Positions 1-8,077 of a stretch of DNA of 64,000 bases are shown piece after piece. Source of the stretch: Rhodococcus sp. KRD162 (GTDB taxonomy: Bacteria; Actinomycetota; Actinomycetes; Mycobacteriales; Mycobacteriaceae). Every line of letters starts with the position of its first letter. Within the stretch, counting starts at the first letter, position 1. Where the stretch lies: NCBI RefSeq assembly GCF_017168335.1, contig NZ_JABFAU010000011.1:325485-389484 (forward strand), given 5' to 3'. The translations under genes were made by a program, and so were the position numbers. The notes under the pieces are model-generated. The model saw nothing but the letters and a program-made list of their open reading frames with translations. It ran no database searches and was not told the DNA's origin.

Positions 1-655
1 CGGTGAACCGGTGCGAGATGTCGGCATCGAGCGCGCGCAGGAGCGCGCCCTTGCGCGCGATGATGCTGACCTTCGAGCCGAGGGCGGAGAACACGTGCGC
101 GAATTCTGCTGCGATATAGCCGGATCCGAGAATTACCAGATGCTCGGGAAGCTCCGGCAGTCGCATCACGTCGTCGTTGGTGTGGTACGAGACGTCCGAA
201 TCGACGATGGACTGCGGCACCACCGGCCGGGACCCGGCCGCGATGACGATCTGGTCTGCGGTGATAACGGCGCCGGTGCCGGTATCGATGGTGCGGGGGC
301 CGACGAACGTCGCATGGCCCTCGAAGAGCGTGACGTTGGGGCTGCCTTCGGCCCGGTAGCTCTTTCCGCTCTCGGAGATGGGGTCGATACGACCGAAGAC
401 GCGGTCGACGATGTCGGGCCAGCGCACCGCATCGACGTGGGCATCGACGCCGTACTTCGCCGAGTCACGCACGGTACGGGCGACTTCGGCGGCGTAGACG
501 AACATCTTGGTGGGGATGCAGCCGACGTTGAGGCAGGTGCCGCCGAACGTCGAATTCTCCTCGAGCAGAGCGATCTTCTTGTCGTCGAATCGCGAATCGG
601 CGATGGAGTTTCCTGATCCGGAGCCGATGATCGCGATGTCGAAGTGCTCTGTCAT
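1..655 (-). CDS. mtr: Mycothione reductase, N-terminal part (cut by window edge)
   Basis: This flavoprotein reduces mycothiol disulfide with NADPH in the cytosol, doing in actinobacteria the job glutathione reductase does elsewhere. About 218 residues are visible and the C-terminus lies outside the window. The start shows a dinucleotide-binding GSGSGNS motif at residues 11-17 and the redox pair in [13 protein letters not shown], with cysteines at 41 and 46. Among pyridine disulfide reductases this N-terminus most resembles mycobacterial Mtr. The ATG overlaps the stop of the upstream hydrolase as ATGA, so the two are probably co-transcribed. Confidence 0.93.
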   Translation of the reverse strand, partial: MTEHFDIAIIGSGSGNSIADSRFDDKKIALLEENSTFGGTCLNVGCIPTKMFVYAAEVARTVRDSAKYGVDAHVDAVRWPDIVDRVFGRIDPISESGKSYRAEGSPNVTLFEGHATFVGPRTIDTGTGAVITADQIVIAAGSRPVVPQSIVDSDVSYHTNDDVMRLPELPEHLVILGSGYIAAEFAHVFSALGSKVSIIARKGALLRALDADISHRFT

Positions 656-1692
656 GAAATGTGTCCGCTCTCACTGTGGTCTTTGCCCGACGCGTGGCCG
701 GAGTTCTCGCTTCGGTGCAACCATTCGATCCACTCGTCCATTTCCTCGAAGGCCCGTGCGCGAGGCCCTTCGGTGGACAGAAACACATCGTGCCGTGCTC
801 CCTCGATCGGAACGATCGTGGTGCGATCGCCGAGGCAGCCGGCCCAGCGTGCGATCTGCCGAACGTCCAGAACGGCGTCCGCAGCGTCGACGGCCGAGCT
901 GTAGCGGCGGGAGAAGTGCGTTACTTTCGAGCGGAGAATCAACGAGGGAATACCGATGTCGAGGCCTCGGTGCAGTTCGGCGTGCCCGCGACGAACAGCG
1001 CGAATCCAGCCGAAGGTGATCGGGAAGCCGGACAGCGGCTTCCAATCGAGGTTGTACTCCCACTCACCCTTCTCCGACGCGGCGAGCGAGAGACCGTAGG
1101 TGTCGAGGCCGGTGCCGGGGACCTTCGTCTTGGACCGAAGACGCCCGATCACGTCGATCGCCGCGGTACCTACGCTGCGAACGGCGGGTGGTCCCTGCAG
1201 GTCGAACCACGGGCTGTTGAGCACCACCCCGCTCAGGCCGAGGCCGGCGGTACCGCCTGTCCGGCGGTTGAGGCGGGCGAGCCACAGCGGCAGAACGAGG
1301 CCGCCCGTGGAGTGGGCCATCAGCAGTACCGGGGCCTGTGGGCGCTCGGTGCGCACCAGCCGCAGAGCCTCGTCGAGTTCGGCGTCGTACATTGCCAGAT
1401 CTGTCACGAAGTGAGCGGTCTGGCCTTCGCGGCGTGAGCGGCCGCACTTGCGTAGGTCCAGCGCGTAGAAGGCATATCCCATCGCCGCGAAGTGCTCGGC
1501 GATGTGTCGCTGGAAAAAGTAGTCGGTGAACCCGTGGACGTAGACGACCGCGCGCTCGACGTTGGCTGCTCCGGGCGGTTGATACCGAACGAGAGTGGCC
1601 TCGACCTGCCCTTCTCCATCCGGATCGTCTCCGAGTGCAATGGTCGTCTGTTCGTAGCCGTCGCCGAGGACATCGGGCACCCAGGTAGTCAC
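652..1692 (-). CDS. Alpha/beta hydrolase of the monoacylglycerol lipase type
   Basis: This 346-residue protein has the serine hydrolase fold. A YVHGF oxyanion-hole segment lies near residue 52 and the nucleophile elbow AHSTGG lies near residue 127, with a late GARHDVFLS segment supplying the likely catalytic histidine. It resembles the Hydrolase_4/lysophospholipase family, so the substrate is probably a monoacyl lipid or other small ester, but nothing here fixes it. The start is GTG with no clear Shine-Dalgarno and a TACAGT box nine bases upstream, suggesting a leaderless message. It overlaps mtr by four bases; the same pair is adjacent in M. tuberculosis (Rv2854-Rv2855). Confidence 0.85.
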   Translation of the reverse strand: MTTWVPDVLGDGYEQTTIALGDDPDGEGQVEATLVRYQPPGAANVERAVVYVHGFTDYFFQRHIAEHFAAMGYAFYALDLRKCGRSRREGQTAHFVTDLAMYDAELDEALRLVRTERPQAPVLLMAHSTGGLVLPLWLARLNRRTGGTAGLGLSGVVLNSPWFDLQGPPAVRSVGTAAIDVIGRLRSKTKVPGTGLDTYGLSLAASEKGEWEYNLDWKPLSGFPITFGWIRAVRRGHAELHRGLDIGIPSLILRSKVTHFSRRYSSAVDAADAVLDVRQIARWAGCLGDRTTIVPIEGARHDVFLSTEGPRARAFEEMDEWIEWLHRSENSGHASGKDHSESGHIS

Positions 1693-1700
1693 AGATCACA

Positions 1701-1706
1701 ACTGTA
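1701..1706 (-). promoter_or_regulatory. Candidate -10 box (TACAGT) for the hydrolase-mtr operon
   Basis: Read on the minus strand the hexamer TACAGT fits the actinobacterial TANNNT -10 pattern and ends eight bases before the GTG start. That spacing would place transcription initiation at or next to the start codon. No convincing -35 element is visible. This is inference from spacing only. Confidence 0.4.
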
Positions 1707-1869
1707 GTGGGCGCCGTTCGCTGCGTCCGAGGAGCACAATCGATCTCGGGTTGACGTGGTGTCCGACGGGGTAGGCCCAGCTAGTAACCTGTCCGCATCG
1801 GGTCAGTAGCCCTCTACACAGCTGAGTTCTCCGATCGAGACCTCCACAGACAAGGAAGTCGATTCTCCA

Positions 1870-3390
1870 GTGTCAAACGAAGAGCAGGGTAAGCGGATCA
1901 AGACCGACGTCGTTCTGGTCGGTGCCGGAATCATGAGCGCCACCCTCGGTGCGCTGCTCCGTCAGCTCGAACCGAACTGGTCGATCGACGTCTACGAGCG
2001 CCTCGATGCTGCTGCAGCCGAGAGCAGCGACGCGTGGAACAACGCGGGCACCGGCCACTCGGCGCTGTGTGAACTGAACTACACGCCGCAGAACAAGGAC
2101 GGCAGCGTCGACATCACCAAGGCGCTCAAGGTCAACGAGCAGTTCCAGGTCTCGCGGCAATTCTGGGCGCACGGCATCGAAGAAGGTGTGCTCTCCGATG
2201 CCAAGAACTTCATCAACCCCATTCCGCATGTGAGCTTCGTGCACGGGGCGGACAACGCCGAGTACCTGCGCGCGCGCTACGAGGCGCTCGTGGGCAACCC
2301 CCTGTTCGCGGGGATGGAGTACATCGACTCGAAGGACGAATTCTCGAAGCGGTTGCCGTTGATGGCTCGCGGTCGTGACTTCTCCGATCCGGTGGCGTTG
2401 AACTGGAGCCAGGACGGCACCGACGTCGATTTCGGAGCGCTCACCAGGCAGCTGCTCAATTACCTGTCCTCGGCGGGCAGCACCGTGCATTTCGGGCACG
2501 ATGTGCGCAATATCTCCAAGCAGTCCGACGGCACCTGGGATGTCAAGGTCGTCAACCAGCGGACCGGCGCGAAGAAGACCGTCAACGCCAAGTTCGTGTT
2601 CGTCGGGGCGGGCGGTGGGGCACTGCACCTGTTGCAGAAGTCCGGTATCGCGGAGATCAAGGGATTCGGTGGCTTCCCGGTCAGCGGCGAGTGGCTGCGC
2701 TGCACCAACCCCGAGCTGATCGCTCAACATTCGGCAAAGGTATACGGCAAGGCCTCGGTCGGCGCTCCGCCGATGTCGGTGCCGCACTTGGACACTCGTG
2801 TCATCAACGGCCGTCAGGGCCTGTTGTTCGGCCCCTACGCCGGCTGGTCGCCCAAGTTCCTCAAGCAGGGCAAGGTCACCGACCTGCCCGGTTCGGTCAA
2901 GCCCGGCAACCTGATGTCGATGCTCGGTGTCGGTGTGACCGAGCTCGGACTCGTCAAGTACCTGGTCAGCGAGCTGGCGCAGTCGCAGGCAGATCGAGTG
3001 GAGACGCTTCGGGAGTTCGCACCCACAGTGGTAGCGAAGGATTGGGAACTCGTCACCGCCGGCCAGCGCGTTCAGGTCATCCGCAAGAAGGGGCGCGGCG
3101 GCGTGCTCGAGTTCGGCACCGCAGTGGTCAATGCTGCGGACGGCACCATCGCCGGCCTGCTCGGTGCATCGCCCGGTGCTTCCACCGCCGTCCCGGCTAT
3201 GCTGGACGTGCTGCAACGCTGCTTCGGTGACAAGTACGACTCCTGGCAGCCCAAGCTCAAGGAAATGGTCCCGTCGTTGGGAGTCGAGCTGGCCCAGAAC
3301 AGGTCGCTGTTCGACGAGGTCTGGAGCTGGACGTCGAAAACTCTGCAGCTCGAAAACACGCGTGAGGTCGCACAGCCCACGGGTGTGTGA
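1870..3390 (+). CDS. mqo: Malate:quinone oxidoreductase
   Basis: This FAD enzyme oxidises malate to oxaloacetate and passes electrons to the quinone pool at the inner face of the membrane. The 506-residue length is normal for the family. An FAD-binding [13 protein letters not shown] motif lies near residue 15, followed by the family blocks [11 protein letters not shown] and ELNYTP, and [11 protein letters not shown] near residue 435. The GTG start follows an AAGGAAG ribosome site at a usable distance. The gene is transcribed away from the hydrolase and overlaps the next gene by four bases. M. tuberculosis has the same neighbour order (Rv2852c-Rv2851c). Confidence 0.96.
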   Translation: MSNEEQGKRIKTDVVLVGAGIMSATLGALLRQLEPNWSIDVYERLDAAAAESSDAWNNAGTGHSALCELNYTPQNKDGSVDITKALKVNEQFQVSRQFWAHGIEEGVLSDAKNFINPIPHVSFVHGADNAEYLRARYEALVGNPLFAGMEYIDSKDEFSKRLPLMARGRDFSDPVALNWSQDGTDVDFGALTRQLLNYLSSAGSTVHFGHDVRNISKQSDGTWDVKVVNQRTGAKKTVNAKFVFVGAGGGALHLLQKSGIAEIKGFGGFPVSGEWLRCTNPELIAQHSAKVYGKASVGAPPMSVPHLDTRVINGRQGLLFGPYAGWSPKFLKQGKVTDLPGSVKPGNLMSMLGVGVTELGLVKYLVSELAQSQADRVETLREFAPTVVAKDWELVTAGQRVQVIRKKGRGGVLEFGTAVVNAADGTIAGLLGASPGASTAVPAMLDVLQRCFGDKYDSWQPKLKEMVPSLGVELAQNRSLFDEVWSWTSKTLQLENTREVAQPTGV

Positions 3391-3878
3391 TAGCAAAAGG
3401 TATGAATACGCAAGCAGCAGCTCTCAAACGATCATGGGCACTAGACCTGTCCAACAACACGTTGTACGACCTGTTGAAGCTGCGCGTCGAGGTGTTCGTG
3501 GTGGAGCAGGCGTGCGCATACCCGGAATTGGACGGGCGTGACCTGCTCGCCGATACGCGGCACTTCTGGCTCGAACGTGACGGTGAAGTGGTGTGCACCC
3601 TTCGTCTGCTCGAAGAGCACGACGACGGGGAGAAGGCCTTCCGGATCGGTCGACTCTGCACCCAGCGCTCGGCCAGAGGGCAGGGCCACACCACGAGGAT
3701 CCTGCGGGCAGCGCTCGCCGAGGTCGGCTCGGCACCGTGCCGGATCAACGCGCAGAGTTACCTCGTCGACATGTACGCCAAGCACGGATTCCTGCCCGAC
3801 GGCGAGGAAGTTCTCGAGGACGGAATTCCGCACACTCCGATGCGTCGGGGCGGCGGCACAGCCTGGAGCGAGGCGTAA
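3387..3878 (+). CDS. GNAT family N-acetyltransferase (ElaA-like)
   Basis: This 163-residue protein matches the ElaA branch of acetyl-CoA-dependent N-acyltransferases. The conserved [18 protein letters not shown] block is at residues 27-50, and the acetyl-CoA loop [13 protein letters not shown] is near residue 95. The acceptor is unknown. I chose the GTG that overlaps the mqo stop as GTGA, a pattern repeated elsewhere in the window. An ATG at 3402 is the alternative, but its purine-rich AAAAGG sits only one base away, which is too close to work well. The gene probably shares the mqo transcript. Confidence 0.85.
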   Translation: MIAKGMNTQAAALKRSWALDLSNNTLYDLLKLRVEVFVVEQACAYPELDGRDLLADTRHFWLERDGEVVCTLRLLEEHDDGEKAFRIGRLCTQRSARGQGHTTRILRAALAEVGSAPCRINAQSYLVDMYAKHGFLPDGEEVLEDGIPHTPMRRGGGTAWSEA

Positions 3879-3901
3879 CAACCGCCGCAACACCCGATCT
3901 G

Positions 3902-3938
3902 CGAATGCCACACACGGTCACACCGTGTGTGGCATTCG
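3902..3938 (+). terminator. Strong inverted repeat ending the mqo-GNAT transcript
   Basis: A perfect 17-base-pair stem with a three-base CAC loop lies 23 bases after the GNAT stop and just before the riboswitch promoter. There is no T-run after it, which is common for actinobacterial hairpin terminators. The position supports a terminator, but the U-tract of a textbook site is missing. Confidence 0.6.
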
Positions 3939-3950
3939 TGTGTTCGGCTG

Positions 3951-3956
3951 TAGTGT
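3951..3956 (+). promoter_or_regulatory. Candidate -10 box (TAGTGT) for the cobalamin operon
   Basis: TAGTGT fits TANNNT and would start transcription near 3963, so that the whole riboswitch aptamer would be included in the message. No clear -35 is seen. Confidence 0.4.
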
Positions 3957-4085
3957 TCGATTCCGAAGTCGGTCGCGGAGAAGTCCTGTGTGAATCAGGC
4001 GCGGTCCCGCCACTGTGTTCAGGAAGGTCTTCGTTCAGCGAATACTCCTGTCAGCCAGATCGCCGCCCGGCTTCGCGATTTTCAC
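3957..4085 (+). promoter_or_regulatory. Cobalamin riboswitch
   Basis: The segment holds the diagnostic core of the B12 aptamer. GTGTGAATCAGG (4000-4011) is followed by the nearly invariant GTCCCGCCACTGT (4007-4020 region), and further on TCAGCCAGATCGCCGCC (4051-4067) resembles the B12 box. A GCCCGG/CCGGGC hairpin (4091-4111) then abuts the AAGGGA ribosome site of the next gene, so translational control by masking that site is plausible. The exact ends are approximate. Binding of adenosylcobalamin is expected to reduce expression of the downstream corrin genes. Confidence 0.85.
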
Positions 4086-4127
4086 CGAACGCCCGGCGCG
4101 GAACTCCGGGCACGAAGGGACGAAGCT

Positions 4128-6047
4128 GTGCAGGGAAATGGGAGTGGTCCCGAACCGGGATATCCGTTCAGTGCGATTGTCGGTCAGGACCAACTGCGCT
4201 TGTCGTTGATTCTGTGTGCCGTGCATCCAGGGATCGGCGGTGTGCTGGTTCGAGGTGAGAAGGGCACCGCGAAATCGACAGTGGTACGCGCTCTCGCGAC
4301 GTTGCTGCCTGCGGTGCAGGACGCGGAGGGATCGCGTCCGGCGAAATTGGTCGAGCTTCCGGTCGGGGCCACCGAGGATCGGGTGGTCGGCTCCATCGAC
4401 CTCGAGAAGGTGCTGCGCGACGGCGAACGCGCATTCCAGCCCGGCCTGCTCGCGGCGGCGCACCGCGGAGTTCTCTACGTCGACGAAGTGAACTTGTTGC
4501 ACGATCACCTCGTCGACGTGCTGCTCGACGCGGCCGCGATGGGCCGGGTGCACGTCGAACGCGATGGTGTATCGCATTCTCACCCAGCGCAATTCGTGCT
4601 CGTGGGAACGATGAATCCCGAGGAGGGCGAGCTTCGCCCGCAGCTGCTCGACCGGTTCGGTCTGGCGGTGGAGGTGACGGCCTCGCGTGAGGTGGAGGTC
4701 CGCATGAACGTCGTGCGCCGCCGCATGGACTACGAGCGCGACCCGTACGCGTTCGCCACTGCATTCCGCGACGAGGATGCCGCCGTGGCCGAGCAGATTC
4801 TGGCCGCCCGAAAGATCCTCGACGATGTGGTCCTGAGCGACAAGGAACTTCGGCGTATCGCCGCCCTCTGTGCGTTCTTCGACGTCGACGGGATGCGCGC
4901 CGATCTGGTGCTCGCGCGCACCGCGTCCGCCCACGCCGCGTGGCGCGGTGCAGGGGAGGTGGCAGAAGAGGACGTGCGAGTTGCCGCCGAGTTGGCGCTG
5001 CCGCATCGGCGTCGACGCGACCCGTTCGACGAGCCCGGCATCGACGACAAGCAACTGGACGAGGCGATGCGAGACGCCGCCGAACAGGCCGATCAGCAAC
5101 CCGACCCCGAGCCGGACCCGGACGGCGGCGGGGGTGCCCCCTTGCCGGACCGTGCCGAGGACACCGAATCCTCGGAACCTTCCCGGCCTCACGAGGACCG
5201 ATCCGCTCAGCCGCGCCCCTCCGGAACCAGCGGTGACAAGCAGGCAGGAACTCCAGGAGCGCAGTTCCGGGCCCGTCTGATCGAGCTCCCCGGAGTGGGT
5301 GAGGGTGCCCCGGGCCGACGATCGCGGTCGCGCTCCACGCACGGACGGTCGGTGCGGCCCACCGCCGAACGAAACAGGAGCCTGCATCTGATCGGCACCC
5401 TGTTCGCTGCGGCCGAGCACCAAGTCCTTCGAGGACGTACGTCGGGCAGATTGCGGCTAGAGCCATCGGATCTGCGGGGGGCCATCAAGGAAGGCCGCGA
5501 GGGGAACCTGATCGTCTTCGTCGTCGACGCCTCGGGATCGATGGCTGCGCGAGACCGGCTCTCGGCCGTGACCGGCGCTGTTCTGTCGCTGCTCCGCGAT
5601 GCGTATCAGCGACGCGACAAGGTGGCAGTGATCACCGTCCGCGGCACGGCCGCCGAGACGGTGCTGCCGCCGACGTCTTCGGTGGACGTGGCCGTGACGC
5701 GACTGCGCACCATGAAGACCGGTGGAAAATCACCGCTGGCACAGGGCTTTGTGAAAGCCCGCGAACTGGTTCTGCGAGAACGGGTTCGAGACCCGCTCCG
5801 TCGAGCGCTCGTGGTTGCCCTGACCGATGGCCGTGCCACCGGTGGCGTTGATCCCGTCGGTCGGGCTCGGATCGCCGCCGGCCGTATCGCCTCGGACAAG
5901 ATCGCCTCGGTCGTGGTCGACTGCGAATCGGGAATGGTCCGACTCGGATTGGCCGCAGAGTTCGCCGCGGCTCTCGGCGGCGGCTACGTCGCGCTGTCCG
6001 ACCTGTCTGCCGAGCAGGTCACCGCCGTCGTCCGCGCAGCGGCGTAG
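4128..6047 (+). CDS. Chelatase-like AAA/VWA protein (ChlI-ChlD fusion) of the cobalamin operon
   Basis: This 639-residue protein joins a ChlI-type AAA+ ATPase to a ChlD-type von Willebrand A domain. Walker [10 protein letters not shown] is at 43-51, a Walker-B-like YVDEVNLL lies near 118, an acidic Pro/Asp-rich linker spans about 320-370, and the MIDAS motif DASGSMA is near 466. It is the counterpart of M. tuberculosis Rv2850c and probably drives metal insertion, likely cobalt given the neighbours, but the CobN-type catalytic subunit is not here. I place the start at the GTG at 4128, eight bases after AAGGGA. The frame is open back to an ATG at 3990, but that lies inside the riboswitch. Confidence 0.88.
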   Translation: MQGNGSGPEPGYPFSAIVGQDQLRLSLILCAVHPGIGGVLVRGEKGTAKSTVVRALATLLPAVQDAEGSRPAKLVELPVGATEDRVVGSIDLEKVLRDGERAFQPGLLAAAHRGVLYVDEVNLLHDHLVDVLLDAAAMGRVHVERDGVSHSHPAQFVLVGTMNPEEGELRPQLLDRFGLAVEVTASREVEVRMNVVRRRMDYERDPYAFATAFRDEDAAVAEQILAARKILDDVVLSDKELRRIAALCAFFDVDGMRADLVLARTASAHAAWRGAGEVAEEDVRVAAELALPHRRRRDPFDEPGIDDKQLDEAMRDAAEQADQQPDPEPDPDGGGGAPLPDRAEDTESSEPSRPHEDRSAQPRPSGTSGDKQAGTPGAQFRARLIELPGVGEGAPGRRSRSRSTHGRSVRPTAERNRSLHLIGTLFAAAEHQVLRGRTSGRLRLEPSDLRGAIKEGREGNLIVFVVDASGSMAARDRLSAVTGAVLSLLRDAYQRRDKVAVITVRGTAAETVLPPTSSVDVAVTRLRTMKTGGKSPLAQGFVKARELVLRERVRDPLRRALVVALTDGRATGGVDPVGRARIAAGRIASDKIASVVVDCESGMVRLGLAAEFAAALGGGYVALSDLSAEQVTAVVRAAA

Positions 6048-6056
6048 GGGCCAGCA

Positions 6057-6677
6057 ATGCCTCAGGGTGTACCGGCTCCGGGAACCGTTCCGCAGGACGG
6101 TCTCACGACCCGACAGCGACGCAACCAACCCGTTCTCGCCGTCCATACCGGCCCGGGTAAAGGAAAATCGACCGCAGCGTTCGGGATGGCGTTGCGGGCC
6201 TGGAATCAGGGCTTCGACGTCGGGGTGTTCCAGTTCGTCAAGAGTGCGAAGTGGAAGGTCGGCGAGGAAGCGGCGTTTCGGGCTCTCGGGGAACTTCACC
6301 GGAGCTCGGGTGTCGGCGGAGCGGTCGAGTGGCACAAGATGGGCGAGGGGTGGTCGTGGTCCCGCAAGAAAGGGAGCGAGGTCGATCACGCCGCGGCGGC
6401 GGCCGAGGGCTGGCGCGAGATCGTCCGTCGGATCGAACAGCAGACACACCGGTTCTACGTACTGGACGAATTCACCTACCCGCTCGAGTGGGGCTGGGTC
6501 GATGTCGCAGAGGTGGTCGAGGTTCTGCGCAATCGTCAGGGTGATCAACACGTCGTCGTCACCGGACGTTATGCGCCCCGCGAGCTGATCGAGGCCGCGG
6601 ACCTGGTGACCGAGATGACGAAGATCAAGCACCCGATGGATGCCGGCCGAAAGGGACAGCGAGGCATCGAATGGTGA
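6057..6677 (+). CDS. cobO: Cob(I)yrinic acid a,c-diamide adenosyltransferase
   Basis: CobO moves the adenosyl group of ATP onto reduced cobalt in the corrin ring. The 206-residue protein has the family P-loop GPGKGKST at 32-39, an FVKSAKWK block near 62, and the LDEFTYPLEWGW segment near 140. It starts nine bases after the chelatase-like gene and overlaps cobB by seven bases, so all three are likely one transcript under the riboswitch. M. tuberculosis has the same order (Rv2850c, Rv2849c, Rv2848c). Confidence 0.96.
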   Translation: MPQGVPAPGTVPQDGLTTRQRRNQPVLAVHTGPGKGKSTAAFGMALRAWNQGFDVGVFQFVKSAKWKVGEEAAFRALGELHRSSGVGGAVEWHKMGEGWSWSRKKGSEVDHAAAAAEGWREIVRRIEQQTHRFYVLDEFTYPLEWGWVDVAEVVEVLRNRQGDQHVVVTGRYAPRELIEAADLVTEMTKIKHPMDAGRKGQRGIEW

Positions 6678-8065
6678 GCCCGACGTGTCCGGCCGTGGTG
6701 ATCGCGGCTCCCGCGTCGGGTAGCGGTAAGACGACCGTGGCCACCGGTTTGATGGGAGCGCTGCGGGCCGCAGGCCGAAAGGTTGCACCGTTCAAGGTGG
6801 GCCCGGACTACATCGACCCCGGCTATCACGGCCTCGCAGCCGGGCTGCCAGGCCGCAATCTCGATGCGGTGATGGTCGGTGCCGATCGCATCGGCCCACT
6901 GTTTCGGCACGGCAGCCGGGGTTGCGATATCGCCGTCGTCGAGGGCGTCATGGGACTGTTCGACGGCAAGATCGACATGACCGGCCCAGGGGAGGCATCC
7001 GCAGAAGGATCGACCGCACGGGTGGCCGCCATGCTCGGCGCTCCGGTGGTTCTCGTCGTCGATGCGCGCGGCCACAGCCAGTCTCTCGCGGCTGTGCTGC
7101 ACGGGTTTTCGACCTTCGATTCCAGCGTCCGCATCGGCGGTGTGATCCTCAACCGGGTCGGCAGCACGCGTCACGAGGATGTGCTGCGTCAAGCGTGCGA
7201 GCGGGTGGGTGTGCCGGTGCTCGGCGCGTTGCCGAGAATGAGCGAACTGGTGGTGCCGTCCCGGCATCTGGGGTTGATCACCGCCATCGAACACGGGGGA
7301 GCGGCCACCGATGCCGTCGAAGCGATGAGCGCACTCGTTTCGCAGTTCGTCGACCTGGAGGCAGTGAGCGCCCTGGCCAGGTCGTCGGTGACATCGGCCC
7401 AGTGGAATCCCGAGGACGAGGTCGAAAGATCCGAGGGCGCACCGGTCGTGGCAGTGGCGGGTGGCCCCGCGTTCACCTTCGGCTACACCGAGCACGTCGA
7501 ACTGCTACGGGCCGCCGGGGCCGACGTCGCCGTCTTCGACCCGTTGCGTGACGGATTGCCCACCGGCACGGCAGCAGTAGTGCTGCCCGGCGGATTCCCC
7601 GAGGAACACGCCGGAGCGCTGGCCGAGAATCGAGTGTTGCTGTCCGACATAGGATCTGCCGCGGCCCGCGGATTACCGGTCCATGCCGAATGCGCTGGGT
7701 TGCTCTACCTGGCCAGGCGATTGGACGGTCACGCCATGGCCGGTGTCATCGATGTCGACGCGCGATTCGGAAACACCCTCACCCTGGGGTACCGCGATGC
7801 CGTGGCCCTCGAATCCTCGACCCTGTTCGATGCAGGAACTCGCGTCACCGGCCACGAGTTCCATCGGACCGCGCTCGTCGACGTTCGCGAGGGGGCCTCG
7901 GCAGCCTGGGGTTGGCACACACAACGCCCGGACGGCAGAACCGCAGTGCGCGAAGGCTTCGTCCGCGGCGGAGTGCACGCGTCGTACCTGCACACCCACG
8001 CCGCAGGCCATCCTCACGCCATCAGTCGATTCGTCTGCGCCGCAGTCGACTACGCGCGGGCGTAG
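6671..8065 (+). CDS. cobB: Cobyrinic acid a,c-diamide synthase
   Basis: CobB amidates the a and c side chains of the corrin ring using ATP and glutamine. The 464-residue protein has an N-terminal dethiobiotin-synthetase-like ATPase domain with the P-loop APASGSGKTTV at 14-24. The C-terminal class I glutamine amidotransferase-like domain has the nucleophile in HAECAGLLYL near residue 338 and a HEFHRT histidine region near 395. The ATG overlaps the cobO stop. Length and domain order are normal. Confidence 0.96.
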   Translation: MVSPTCPAVVIAAPASGSGKTTVATGLMGALRAAGRKVAPFKVGPDYIDPGYHGLAAGLPGRNLDAVMVGADRIGPLFRHGSRGCDIAVVEGVMGLFDGKIDMTGPGEASAEGSTARVAAMLGAPVVLVVDARGHSQSLAAVLHGFSTFDSSVRIGGVILNRVGSTRHEDVLRQACERVGVPVLGALPRMSELVVPSRHLGLITAIEHGGAATDAVEAMSALVSQFVDLEAVSALARSSVTSAQWNPEDEVERSEGAPVVAVAGGPAFTFGYTEHVELLRAAGADVAVFDPLRDGLPTGTAAVVLPGGFPEEHAGALAENRVLLSDIGSAAARGLPVHAECAGLLYLARRLDGHAMAGVIDVDARFGNTLTLGYRDAVALESSTLFDAGTRVTGHEFHRTALVDVREGASAAWGWHTQRPDGRTAVREGFVRGGVHASYLHTHAAGHPHAISRFVCAAVDYARA

Positions 8066-8077
8066 AGCCGGTCGACC

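Noticed and set aside
1873..3396. 507-codon open frame antisense to mqo
   Set aside because: The plus-strand frame is a clear malate:quinone oxidoreductase; the antisense product has no recognisable domain and reflects high-GC codon bias.
3990..4127. Upstream ATG start for the chelatase-like gene
   Set aside because: The segment contains the cobalamin aptamer core, and a better GTG with a ribosome site lies at 4128.
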